From Haematobacter missouriensis (GTDB lineage Bacteria > Pseudomonadota > Alphaproteobacteria > Rhodobacterales > Rhodobacteraceae), in assembly GCF_000740775.1 (NCBI RefSeq), contig NZ_JFGS01000027.1, forward strand, positions 1 through 58,304: a stretch of 58,304 nucleotides of DNA, read 5' to 3'. A program made the translations under genes and the position numbers. Each line of letters begins with the position of its first letter. Within the stretch, counting starts at the first letter, position 1. Of the stretch, positions 7,440 through 15,278 are shown piece after piece. The notes beneath the pieces are model-generated. The model ran no database searches, had not been told where the DNA came from, and worked only from the letters and a program-made list of their open reading frames with translations.

Positions 7440-9011
7440 CTACGCGCCGACCACGGCGGTGGTAAACTTGGGCTTGCCGAGCAGGTTGGGGCCGAAATCG
7501 CTCACCGACCGGTTTACCGCATCCATCTGGTAGCGGAAGGCGATGGGCACGTTCAGCGCGAAGTCCATGGCAAGTACCTGTGCTCTGGCAAGCGCCTTGG
7601 CCCGGGCCGCCTGATCGTCGGTGGAGCGGCTTTCGGTGATCGCCTCCATGAAGCCTTCGGGCGGTTTCAGGCGGCTCGGATTGTAATAGGACGTCTCCCC
7701 ATAGAGCGTGGCATAGGTGTTGGTCGGATCGGGCCTGCCCGTCCAGACGGAGAAATAGGCCTCCCCCTGCCGCTCGCCCCACCAGCGGCTGTCGGTCTCC
7801 GGGATGGGCGCATTGGCGAAGCGCCCGCGGATGCCGACCTTGCCCAGCTGGTTCAGGATGACTTCCTGCCGCTGGACATAGGCCTGATCGGGGAAGCCGC
7901 GGAAATCGAGCGTGAACCCGTCCGCGAAACCGGCCTCCGCCAGCAGCGCCTTTGCCCTGTCGGGGTCATAGGCAGTGCGTCCCTCCGCCTCCGGCGCATA
8001 GGCCCAGTGGGATTTCGGCAGCATCATGCTGGCCGCCTCTCCCTGGCCGGCCATCGCGGCGCGGATGAAGTTCTCCCGGTCGATCGCGTAGTTGAGCGCC
8101 TGCCGCACCCGTACATCCGCAAGCGGCCCCTTGGAGGCGTTGAGGAACAGGATATAGCACCAGATCGTCGGCCGGGCGCGGACCTCCAGCTTCGGCGAGC
8201 GCTTGACGATCGGTTGCAGAAGCTCGGTGATCTGGCAGGCGATATGGGTCTGGCCGCTCTGCAGGGAGCGCAGCCGGGTTGCGGCATCGGGCATGATGAG
8301 GATCTCGATCTCCTGCATGCCTGGCCTGTCCTGCCGCCAGTAGGCCGAATGTTTTTCGGCCAGGAAACGCTCTCCATCCGTCCAGCTGACGAGCTTCCAT
8401 GGTCCCGAACCCACGGGCGCGCGGTCGAGCCTGCCCCCTTCGCTCGCCCGGAGCGCGGTGGGGGAGACGACCATCCCCACCCGGTCGGACAGGATGAGCG
8501 GCAGGGCGCTGTCGGGTTCCTTGAGGTGCAGCGTGACCTGCAACGGGCCGGTCACCTCCACGCTCTCCACCGTGGCCAGATCGGCGCGGATGTTGGAGAT
8601 CGGCTCGCCCCGCACCCGGTCGAGGTTGAACTTCACCGCCTCCGCATCGAGCGGCGTGCCGTCATGGAAGGTCACGCCCTCCTGCAGATCCAGCACCAGC
8701 GTTTTCGGGTCGGTGAAGGCATGGCTCCGGGCAAGGCCGGGGCGGACGGTCAGCGTATCCGGATCCCACTCCGTCAGCGTGTCGTAAAGGCAATAGAGAT
8801 ACATATGGTCGGAGCCGGAACTCCCGGTCGCCGGATCGAGGCTGGAGGGATTGGCATGGAGCGCCACCTTCAGCCGGTCCGCCGTGGCGGCGAGCACCCG
8901 TCCCGGCAGCCCTGACACCGCCAGTGCGCCGGCCCCCGCCGCCCCCAGGATGAAAAGCCGCCGCTTCCAGTCCGGCTGCGCCACGGATGTTCTGCCGATT
9001 TCTGTCGTCAT
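7440..9011 (-). CDS. ABC transporter substrate-binding protein, peptide/nickel type (SBP_bac_5)
   Basis: Periplasmic receptor of the DppA/OppA/NikA superfamily, which binds short peptides, nickel chelates or related solutes for an ABC importer. From ATG 9011, preceded by GGGAGG, it is 523 residues. The N-terminus carries a twin-arginine-like export signal (KRRLFILGAAGAGALAVSG), followed by the hallmark segments LDPATGSSGSD, LDLQEGVTFHDGTPLDAEAV, LKEPDSALP and VRQALNYAIDREN. No permease or ATPase gene flanks it, so it is an orphan or its partners lie elsewhere. The ligand cannot be assigned from sequence. Confidence 0.88.
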   Translation of the reverse strand: MTTEIGRTSVAQPDWKRRLFILGAAGAGALAVSGLPGRVLAATADRLKVALHANPSSLDPATGSSGSDHMYLYCLYDTLTEWDPDTLTVRPGLARSHAFTDPKTLVLDLQEGVTFHDGTPLDAEAVKFNLDRVRGEPISNIRADLATVESVEVTGPLQVTLHLKEPDSALPLILSDRVGMVVSPTALRASEGGRLDRAPVGSGPWKLVSWTDGERFLAEKHSAYWRQDRPGMQEIEILIMPDAATRLRSLQSGQTHIACQITELLQPIVKRSPKLEVRARPTIWCYILFLNASKGPLADVRVRQALNYAIDRENFIRAAMAGQGEAASMMLPKSHWAYAPEAEGRTAYDPDRAKALLAEAGFADGFTLDFRGFPDQAYVQRQEVILNQLGKVGIRGRFANAPIPETDSRWWGERQGEAYFSVWTGRPDPTNTYATLYGETSYYNPSRLKPPEGFMEAITESRSTDDQAARAKALARAQVLAMDFALNVPIAFRYQMDAVNRSVSDFGPNLLGKPKFTTAVVGA

Positions 9012-9251
9012 GTCCGGTTCCTCCCCCGATGGGCTGCAGGCCACGATGGCGGCGGGGGGGTTATTCACTCCCCCACCGGCCAGCGGTCCTGTGCCCGGTT
9101 GCCTCCCGTCGCCCCGTTCCAGGCAGGCGGCAAAAGTCGCCGTCCCTCAGGCATTGGGCCTGACGGGGCAATACGCTCAGTTGCCGTAAGCGGAACGGGT
9201 GACGGCCACTCCTCCAAATGGCCAAAGAAAGCATCGGGCATCGGGTGCAGA

Positions 9252-9270
9252 TTTGTCAACTGTCGACAAA
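9252..9270. promoter_or_regulatory. GntR-like operator dyad
   Basis: TTTGTC (9252-9257) and GACAAA (9265-9270) form an inverted repeat with a 7-bp spacer. It resembles TTGTC...GACAA operators bound by FadR-type GntR regulators. It lies 240 bp upstream of the orphan binding-protein gene. No regulator gene is adjacent, so the assignment is tentative. Confidence 0.3.
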
Positions 9271-9292
9271 ATGGCCAATCATCATGGACAGG

Positions 9293-9379
9293 GAGGACGT
9301 GCTGGCCTGCATGGCCTTCCCTGCCCAACATTGCGCCAAGCTTCACAGCGCTAACGCGATCGAGCGCCTGAACGGGGAG
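9293..9379 (+). pseudogene. IS256-family (Mutator-type) transposase, C-terminal fragment
   Basis: Twenty-nine codons read EDVLACMAFPAQHCAKLHS followed by ANAIERLNGE. This matches the well conserved C-terminal part of IS256-type transposases (FPAQHRAKLHSTNPIERLNGE-like). Similarity stops abruptly after NGE, where unrelated sequence begins. Only this scrap remains, with no flanking inverted repeats. Confidence 0.65.
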
Positions 9380-9484
9380 GGGCGTTCCGTTCTGATGCCG
9401 TCAGCCACCAGCCTGTTACCGCCATTGTCGGCCGGCGGCAGCATGACCAGATCCTGCCATTTGATCGCACTTCAGACCGTGCAG

Positions 9485-9529
9485 GTGTGAATGCGCGATG
9501 TCCAAGGCAAGTGTTAATCCGCGATGTCC
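9485..9529. repeat. Paired 19-bp direct repeats, IS21-like end
   Basis: GTGTGAATGCGCGATGTCC (9485-9503) and GTGTTAATCCGCGATGTCC (9511-9529) match at 17 of 19 bases with 26-bp periodicity. Multiple direct repeats of this kind are found at the ends of IS21-like elements, where the transposase binds. No IS21 gene is present nearby, so this looks like an orphan end. Confidence 0.45.
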
Positions 9530-9550
9530 CTAGCATAAGGGCACATTTCA

Positions 9551-9615
9551 CGTTAACAGCAAACCGAGATACTTTGACTGTAAGTATCTTATTTTCCGTT
9601 GTTTTTTTGTTAACG
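9551..9615. repeat. Nested AT-rich inverted repeats
   Basis: An outer pair CGTTAACA (9551-9558) and TGTTAACG (9608-9615) encloses an inner pair AGATACTT (9567-9574) and AAGTATCT (9582-9589). T-rich sequence follows the inner hairpin. It could be an operator, a terminator or an element end; no neighbouring gene settles the matter. Confidence 0.6.
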
Positions 9616-10160
9616 AACTGACCGTTCCGGATGGCCCCGCGTTCGCCAAAATGTGCGGCTTCCTGTCGCTCGGAGACGGCCTGTTCCAGCCTGCCTGCAT
9701 CCGGTTCCTGACGCCTTTTGGGGGCGTTTGGAAGCGGTAGAGGATCGACCTGGTTTTTCCCGCCGATCGTCTTCTTCTCCGCAATGCCCTCGCCGCTCCG
9801 TCCTCTTCTGGATCAGACGGTTGATGTGGCTGAAGCCTTCGCCCCTTGGCAGATTTCAGGACGGCCCCGGACTTCCGCATTCGCGCTGAAAGCCCGAGAT
9901 ATGGGCCAGACTTGTTTGAAGACGCAAAATCGCGTCGGATCACCCACGGCTGGGCGAAGAACCCTTGTCACACCATGTCACCGGCTCCACTTCCTATTTC
10001 CTCTAGGCCTCCGGTTCGTCCGATGGGCCGCTCTCCACATCTGTGATCACGGGTCGCGGAGAAGGTTTCAGGCAAGCAATTGAGCGCTCCACAACATGGC
10101 CGCGCTCCTGCTATACTGCCGGTTCATGCTTAATCCATGCGCTTACAAAGAGTCCCGGAG

Positions 10161-10922
10161 ATGATCCGATCCCGCCTTCCTGCCTTTGCGATTCTGGCCA
10201 CGGCTGTGATGGCCGGCCCCCTTTCTGCCGAGACCCTGCGCGGTACCGTCACCTATCGGGAGCGCATGGCCCTGCCGCCCGGAGCCGAGGTGGAGGTGAA
10301 GCTCCTCGATGTCTCCCGCGCCGATGCACCGGCGACCATCCTTGCCGAGACCACGCTCCGGCCGGGCCATGCCGCGCCGTTCCCCTTTGCCTTGGAGTAT
10401 GACGCCGCCGCCATCGCGCAGGGGCACAGCTATGCGCTGCAGGCACGGATCACGGCGGGGGAGCGGCTGCTTTTCATCACCACGACCCGTCATCCGGCCT
10501 TCGAGAACCCCGCAGGACAGGCCGAGATCGTGGTGGAGCGCGTCACCACCCCGGCCACGACGCCCACCACGACGCCCGCCGCGACTCCTACTGGCACATG
10601 GCGGCTCGAAAGCGTCGGGGATCAACCTGCGGAGGAGGGCGTTCAGGCGGTGATCGAGATCGCGGCAGATGGCACGCTGTCCGGCTCCGGCGGCTGCAAC
10701 ATGATCACCGGCAAGGCGCGGATCGAGGGGGAGCATATCGACTTCGGCCGCATCGCCAGCACGATGATGGCCTGCCCGCCCCTCGCGATGGAGCAGGAGA
10801 GAGCGCTTTTCCATGCACTCGCAGCCGCGCGGCGCTGGCAGAGCGACCCGACGGGACAGGTCCTTGTCCTTCTGGACGAGGCCGGCGCCGGGATTGCGGC
10901 CTTCCGCGCCACCGAGAGATGA
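10161..10922 (+). CDS. Exported YbaY-like / META-domain protein
   Basis: Predicted secreted two-domain protein of unknown function, 253 residues from ATG 10161. A Sec signal peptide (about residues 1-24, cleavage after LSA) is followed by a YbaY-type domain (LRGTVTYRERMALPPGAEVEVKL). A Thr/Pro linker of TTP repeats leads to a META domain (HslJ-like) with WRLESVGD, GSGGCNMITG and the MMACPP segment. YbaY and META domains both occur in envelope stress and lipoprotein families. An upstream ATG at 10137 is possible, but the signal peptide begins at 10161. There are no obvious partners nearby. Confidence 0.8.
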   Translation: MIRSRLPAFAILATAVMAGPLSAETLRGTVTYRERMALPPGAEVEVKLLDVSRADAPATILAETTLRPGHAAPFPFALEYDAAAIAQGHSYALQARITAGERLLFITTTRHPAFENPAGQAEIVVERVTTPATTPTTTPAATPTGTWRLESVGDQPAEEGVQAVIEIAADGTLSGSGGCNMITGKARIEGEHIDFGRIASTMMACPPLAMEQERALFHALAAARRWQSDPTGQVLVLLDEAGAGIAAFRATER

Positions 10923-11014
10923 GCTGAAAGCCGGAAACACCCTGCATGCCGCCCTCAGGCCGCAATCCTGCGCAGCCGCCCCTTCCGCTGACAGCCGGAT
11001 CGGTCCGGCAAAGC

Positions 11015-11039
11015 AAAAGGGCACGCGGATGGCGTGCCC
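11015..11039 (-). terminator. Intrinsic terminator of the small secreted-protein gene
   Basis: GGGCACGC (11019-11026) pairs with GCGTGCCC (11032-11039). On the minus strand the stem is followed by TTTTGCTTT, giving a standard rho-independent terminator about 30 bp past the stop at 11068. Confidence 0.8.
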
Positions 11040-11067
11040 TGTGCGAGTTCTGCGATGATCTGAGCGA

Positions 11068-11346
11068 TCAGTCGTCAGCGTAGTCCGGGACGATCAGCGC
11101 GGTGGGGGTGTTGGCGCCGCGGGTGACCATCGCGTCATGGTTGAGGATCAGGTCGACCCGCTCATGATCGTTATGGCGTTTCGCATTGTCGAGTTGAACC
11201 AGCTCGTTCACGGAGAATTCCGTCGGGTTCACACCGAGTTGCTGGGCGAGTTGGGCTTTGCCCGGGTTGACGCCCTGAGCCATGACGGGAGCAGCGAGAC
11301 CCAGAAGGGCAACTGCGAGAATGGATTTGGCAAACATCTTTTTCAT
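11068..11346 (-). CDS. Small secreted hypothetical protein
   Basis: Ninety-two residues beginning with a clear Sec signal peptide (MKKMFAKSILAVALLGLAAP, cleavage after VMA), then a short polar domain with PTEFSVNELVQLDNAKRHND and an acidic end. Proteins of this size and pattern are common in Rhodobacteraceae, but no function is known to me. ATG 11346 gives the lysine-rich signal start; ATG 11337 has the better ribosome-binding site (AAGGA eight bases upstream) and could be the true start. It is a single gene with its own terminator. Confidence 0.7.
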   Translation of the reverse strand: MKKMFAKSILAVALLGLAAPVMAQGVNPGKAQLAQQLGVNPTEFSVNELVQLDNAKRHNDHERVDLILNHDAMVTRGANTPTALIVPDYADD

Positions 11347-11664
11347 CCTTCGTTCGGACCGTCTTGTAGCTTCACTCTTGCGGTCCACCGATCTTTCCAT
11401 CGGTTACGGCACTGATATAGGATCAAACATAATTGGAGATAAGATGCCTATTCTCACATGTTGTGTGCGTCATTGCACAGATATTCCCCGATGATCCCAA
11501 TTGACTTCGCCGCATCCGCTTTACTGTGATCACTAGATATGGGTGAGAAAAATCCGCCACCTGCCACGCACGACCCGACCCGACCCGAACTGGCGGGGCC
11601 GATCGCCCGATACAGGAGGATGCCGGTTCCCGTTGCGCCTCAGCGACTGCCTTCAGCAATTGCC
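11347..11664. other. Intergenic stretch, nothing recognised
   Basis: About 320 bases between the small secreted-protein gene and the methyltransferase. AT-richer sequence around 11410-11450 probably holds the promoter of the small gene, but no confident -35/-10 pair, repeat or RNA gene is visible. Confidence 0.4.
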
Positions 11665-12396
11665 TCAGCGCTTCCGGGCTGAGAGGAGCAGCATCATCGG
11701 CCGCTCCCTTTCCACCGCAAGCTCCGGCATGGCTGCGACCTGAGCCTCCGTCGGGGCGAATTCGTCCAGCCGGAGCAGATCGAAACCACTCCCGATCAAC
11801 GTGTTGAGCGTCGTGGCGAGCGTGCGGTGCTGCTTGACCACTCCGGGCGCGAACCAGTCGGTGCGCCGCTCCCCTTCATCGGCATAACCGTTGACAGGCC
11901 AGGTCGGGCGGCCATCCTCATCCTCCGTCCAGTGGGGATGCGCCGGGGCCATATAGACGGGGTGTTCGATGGTGAAGACCAGCCTGCCCCCCGGCACCAG
12001 CGCCCGGTGGATCATGTCGGTCAGCCAGGCGAAATCGACGATATAATGGAAGGTGAGCGCGCTGTAGATCAGATCGAAGGCGGTCTCTGGCAGGGTAAGC
12101 GCTTCCAGATCGGCGATGCGGTAGTCTATGGCCGGATCGTCGGTCCGGGCCCTTGCCTGCGCGATCATGTTCTCCGACAGGTCATACCCCAGAACCGAAG
12201 CCGCGCCCTCCGCCCGGAACCAGCGGGAGGCCCAGCCGAAGCCGCAGCCCAGATCGGCCACGCGCGCACCCCTCACATCCGGCAGCAAAGCGCGGATGGC
12301 AGCCCATTCCGGCGCACCTTCCAGCCCCAGAACCTGGCGGGGCAGCTGGCGGTAACCGGCGAAGAAAGCAGGGTCGTCGTAGATGTTCTGGGCCAT
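11665..12396 (-). CDS. Class I SAM-dependent methyltransferase
   Basis: A 243-residue cytosolic enzyme with the Rossmann-fold motifs of the Methyltransf_11/25 group: SAM loop VADLGCGFGWAS (about residues 46-57), acidic strand GYDLSENMI, motif II DLIYSALTFHYIVD and the post-motif LVPGGRLVFTIEHP. The C-terminal part (APGVVKQHRTLATTLNTLIG) matches a common family of uncharacterised small-molecule methyltransferases. The methyl acceptor is unknown. It stands alone, transcribed in the same direction as the Nramp-type gene upstream but separated from it by a terminator. Confidence 0.85.
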   Translation of the reverse strand: MAQNIYDDPAFFAGYRQLPRQVLGLEGAPEWAAIRALLPDVRGARVADLGCGFGWASRWFRAEGAASVLGYDLSENMIAQARARTDDPAIDYRIADLEALTLPETAFDLIYSALTFHYIVDFAWLTDMIHRALVPGGRLVFTIEHPVYMAPAHPHWTEDEDGRPTWPVNGYADEGERRTDWFAPGVVKQHRTLATTLNTLIGSGFDLLRLDEFAPTEAQVAAMPELAVERERPMMLLLSARKR

Positions 12397-12456
12397 ATCT
12401 TTCCCTCATGCCCGGCAAACATGCCCGCCATTCGCCCGAAAGGAAAAGTCTCAAAT

Positions 12457-12486
12457 GAAAAAACCCCGCACAAAGGCGGGGCTTTT
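12457..12486 (-). terminator. Intrinsic terminator after the Nramp-type gene
   Basis: CCCCGC (12464-12469) and GCGGGG (12476-12481) form a stem flanked by A-rich sequence on the left and TTTT on the right. It should act for the gene ending at 12518 on the minus strand and may act on both strands. Confidence 0.8.
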
Positions 12487-12517
12487 CCGGTTTTCAGGGA
12501 ACTGGATTTCAGAGAGT

Positions 12518-13774
12518 TCAGAACACCCGCATGATCGCACCGCGGAGCTGGTCCACCGCGAGAGCGGCAAAGGCCAGCGTGCAGAGCAGCAGCATGATGT
12601 TGGTGAGCAGCCCGTTGCGCCATTCCCTTGGCACCCGGTCCGTATTCAGGATCCACAGGAGCGTCACCGACATGAACGGCATGAACAGCGCCCCCAGCAC
12701 CCCGTAGGCCAGGATCAGATAGACCGGCTGGCCCAGGAACAGCATGACCATCGGCGGGATCGTCAGCCAGAAGATGTAGAACTTGTAATACCGCCCACCT
12801 GCGAGCCTGTCGGGATCGTTGTGTGGCTTGCCCTGCTCATGGCCGAGGAAGTCGGCGAACATCAGGCTCACCCCGTTCCACACGCCCACGAGCGAGGACA
12901 TGGAGGCCGACCAGAAGCCGATCAGGAACAGCTTGCTCATCCAGCTGCCGTAGCGTTCGCCCAGCACGGTGGCGAGGTCAACCATCCCCTGATCGCCGCC
13001 TCCGATGGCGATATTGGCCGAATAGAGCAGCTCCGCCCCGACGATCAGCGTCGCCACGACGAAGATGCCGGTCACCAGATAGGCGATGCCGTTGTCGAGC
13101 CGCATCACCCGCATGTAGCGCGGGGTGTCCCAGCCCTTTTCCCGCAGCCAGTAGCCATAGGCCGCGAGCGTGATGGTGCCGCCCACGCCGCCCGCGACGG
13201 AGAGGACGTTGATCATCGCGCCTTCGGGAATATACGGAATGAGGCCGCGCAGGATCTCACCCAGGTTCGGCAGGGTGAAGGCGGCGGCAGCGACCATCGA
13301 GATGAACATCAGGATGACCATTGCGGTCAGCACCTTCTCGAACAGGTCGTATTTGCCCGACCAGACGAGCGCCATGCCGAGCAGCCCGGAGATGATCCCC
13401 CAGACGGCGACGCTGAGGAACGGGAACAGTGAGTAGAGCGCGAGCCCCGTGCCCGCCATTGCGGCCGCGCCATAGACGAAGCCCCAGATGACGATGTAGG
13501 GGCCGAAATACCAGCTGGTCCATTTGCCGAGGCTCGACCAGCCCTCGAAGATCGTTTTGCCGGTGGCGAGGGAATAGCGGCCGGCGCCCTCCACCAGGAT
13601 CACCTTCATGATGCAGCCCGCGATTACCGACCACAGCAGGGCATAGCCGTATTTGCTGCCCGCAACGGTGGTGGCGATAAGGTCGGCCGCCCCGACGCCG
13701 GTGGCAGCCACGACGAGCCCCGGCCCGACGATGCTCCACTTCGGCTCGGCGGCCTTTTGGGATTGCTGGGTCAT
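12518..13774 (-). CDS. Nramp-related membrane transporter with altered metal motifs
   Basis: Inner-membrane protein of the Nramp/SLC11 fold, 418 residues with about eleven hydrophobic segments. ATG 13774 has GGGAGTGAGG just upstream. The start GPGLVVAATGVGAADLIATT aligns with Nramp TM1 (GPAFLAAIGYIDPGN), but the DPGN metal-binding motif reads GAAD. The TM6 MPH motif is likewise missing (GGVGGTITLAAYGYW). Canonical Mn/Fe transport is therefore doubtful; a related clade handling other substrates is more likely. It is a single gene with its own terminator. Confidence 0.8.
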   Translation of the reverse strand: MTQQSQKAAEPKWSIVGPGLVVAATGVGAADLIATTVAGSKYGYALLWSVIAGCIMKVILVEGAGRYSLATGKTIFEGWSSLGKWTSWYFGPYIVIWGFVYGAAAMAGTGLALYSLFPFLSVAVWGIISGLLGMALVWSGKYDLFEKVLTAMVILMFISMVAAAAFTLPNLGEILRGLIPYIPEGAMINVLSVAGGVGGTITLAAYGYWLREKGWDTPRYMRVMRLDNGIAYLVTGIFVVATLIVGAELLYSANIAIGGGDQGMVDLATVLGERYGSWMSKLFLIGFWSASMSSLVGVWNGVSLMFADFLGHEQGKPHNDPDRLAGGRYYKFYIFWLTIPPMVMLFLGQPVYLILAYGVLGALFMPFMSVTLLWILNTDRVPREWRNGLLTNIMLLLCTLAFAALAVDQLRGAIMRVF

Positions 13775-14206
13775 CCTCACTCCCTTGTTACAATGTGGAC
13801 CCCATAATCGCCGCACCAGCCCGAAGGCAACCGATGCGGCGCATCTGAGGCCTTCAGCACGCGAGGAGGGAAGTGTCATGTGTCGTTTTGTCACACAAGT
13901 TGCGACATTCCGTCTCTCCACGTGCCTCTTTGGCGGGCGGTGCGCGCCAAAGAGGCAAAGGATTGCCGACTTCGGGGGTGTGTCGCAGCCGGTCGCCCAG
14001 CTTCAGGCTCAGCATTTTCGCCATCACTCGGGCCACATTCTACTCAGCCATCACGCGGGCTACATCACGGGGGCAGCCGCATTCAGGCAGCAGTATTGCC
14101 CGCAGCATTCACCACTGCCGCATTCAGGCGCTGCGCCATCCGATCCTAACCACAGAGGTAAAAGACGCGGAACCCGGCAGGGGGCGCGGAGATTGAGGAG
14201 GGGAAG
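13775..14206. other. Intergenic region with a strong hairpin and direct repeats
   Basis: It contains a perfect 12-bp-arm hairpin (13924-13956), a 20-bp near-repeat CCATCACxCGGGCxACAT (around 14020-14065) and two exact copies of GCCGCATTCAGGC (14076-14088 and 14117-14129). No coding frame has a recognisable product. A structured RNA or a decayed element is possible. Confidence 0.45.
13924..13956. repeat. Perfect 12-bp inverted repeat (hairpin)
   Basis: GCCTCTTTGGCG (13924-13935) and its exact complement (13945-13956) are separated by 9 bp. No T-run follows on either strand, so it is not an ordinary terminator. It lies 150 bp upstream of the Nramp-type gene start. Confidence 0.75.
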
Positions 14207-14512
14207 ATGATCGAAAGGACCGGAATGCTACAGCCGAAGATTACCGTCAGTGCTCGGTGGAACGATGCCGCCGGGGTCTGGACGGCCACCTCCGGCGACA
14301 TCGCCGATCTCGCGCTGTCCGCCCACAGCTTCGGCGAGCTACAGGAGCGGCTGCCCGGGGTTCTGAGGACCCTTTTTGCCCGGTCGAAGACTGCGGGTCT
14401 CCACAAGGGGGAAGCCAGAGCCCGAACGGGAGCGCAGGCAGGAATGCGGACGGGGAGGGAGGGGATCCCCGTCCTCTTGCGGTCCCGGCGGATCATGACG
14501 CTTCCCGCCTGA
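14207..14512 (+). CDS. DUF1902 / HicB-like orphan protein
   Basis: 101 residues. The first 60 (ITVSARWNDAAGVWTATSGD to RLPGVLRTLFA) match the DUF1902 fold related to the partial RNase H domain of HicB antitoxins. The remaining 40 residues are basic, of low complexity, and contain no helix-turn-helix or ribbon-helix-helix. GAGGAGGGG precedes the ATG, a strong ribosome-binding site. No HicA toxin gene lies on either side, so an active toxin-antitoxin pair is not supported. Confidence 0.6.
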   Translation: MIERTGMLQPKITVSARWNDAAGVWTATSGDIADLALSAHSFGELQERLPGVLRTLFARSKTAGLHKGEARARTGAQAGMRTGREGIPVLLRSRRIMTLPA

Positions 14513-14633
14513 CCTGTCCCCCGATCTCCCGACCTGATCTCTCCCAGCCTGATCTCTCTGGGTTTGATCTCCGGGCCTGACCGGCGCTCCGGTTCATGCC
14601 TCTCGCGACGCCGTAGTCGGCAAGGGACCGGGA

Positions 14634-15278
14634 CTACCCCCGCACCACCGCCCCGCGCTCGATCACGTAGAGATCGTCGAGCAGGCTGGCCGAATGCACG
14701 TGGTCGGATTCCGAAAGCAGAATGGTCAGCCCTTCGGCCCGGAGCGCGGCCACCACCTCGATCAACCGCTGCGCCAGCGCCGGGGCCACGCCCTCGAATG
14801 GCTCGTCCAGCATGAGAAACCGCTCGCCGATCAGCAGCGCGCGCGCCAGTGCCACGAGCTTCTGTTGCCCGCCCGAGAGCGCGAGCGCCTTGCGGTCTGC
14901 GAAACGGGCGATCTCGGGCATCAGACCGTAGATCCAGTCGAGCCGTTCGCGCCCCTTGATCCGCCCCACCGCATCCTGCGGCAGAAGGATGTTCTCCTCC
15001 ACCGAGAACTCGGGGATAAGGCGGCGGTCCTCGGGCATGTAGCCCACGCCCATGGGCGCACGGGCATAGGCGGGGCGGCGCGTCATGTCGGTGCCGGCCA
15101 GATGGATGCTGCCCCCTGCCGCGGGCAGAAGCCCCATGACGGAGCGCATGAAGGTCGTCTTGCCCGCGCCGTTCCGGCCGATCAGGCCGACGGTGCGGCC
15201 GGCGCCCATGGCCACCGTCACCTTGCGCAGGATCTGCGTCCCCGCGATGGATACGTCCAGATCGCGTGTCTCAAGCAT
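14634..15278 (-). CDS. livF: Branched-chain amino acid/amide ABC transporter ATPase (LivF type)
   Basis: Second ATPase of a five-gene HAAT importer. From ATG 15278 it is 214 residues: Walker A GRNGAGKTT (34-42), signature ALSGGQQKLVALARAL, Walker B FLMLDEP and the switch region SESDH. The frame extends to ATG 15296, but 15278 has GGAG at ideal spacing and gives the usual LivF start (MLETRDL). It overlaps the end of livG by 8 bases, indicating translational coupling. The usual H-loop histidine lies in SESDHVHS. Substrate not determined; see the binding protein. Confidence 0.9.
   Translation of the reverse strand: MLETRDLDVSIAGTQILRKVTVAMGAGRTVGLIGRNGAGKTTFMRSVMGLLPAAGGSIHLAGTDMTRRPAYARAPMGVGYMPEDRRLIPEFSVEENILLPQDAVGRIKGRERLDWIYGLMPEIARFADRKALALSGGQQKLVALARALLIGERFLMLDEPFEGVAPALAQRLIEVVAALRAEGLTILLSESDHVHSASLLDDLYVIERGAVVRG

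Larger units (their letters stand above)
9012..10160. other. Long non-genic stretch with IS remnants and palindromes
   Basis: No convincing complete gene. It holds a GntR-like dyad (9252-9270), a transposase C-terminal scrap (9293-9379), two IS-end-like direct repeats (9485-9529) and a nested AT-rich palindrome (9551-9615). From about 9616 to 10160 open frames occur on both strands, but none resembles a known family. Confidence 0.6.

Noticed and set aside
9548-9943. A 131-codon minus-strand frame as a gene
   Set aside because: It has no family resemblance, no ribosome-binding site and overlaps the nested palindrome. An opposing frame is equally open.
14207-14512. A complete HicAB toxin-antitoxin pair
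   Set aside because: No HicA-like frame exists on either side, and the DNA-binding half of HicB is missing.
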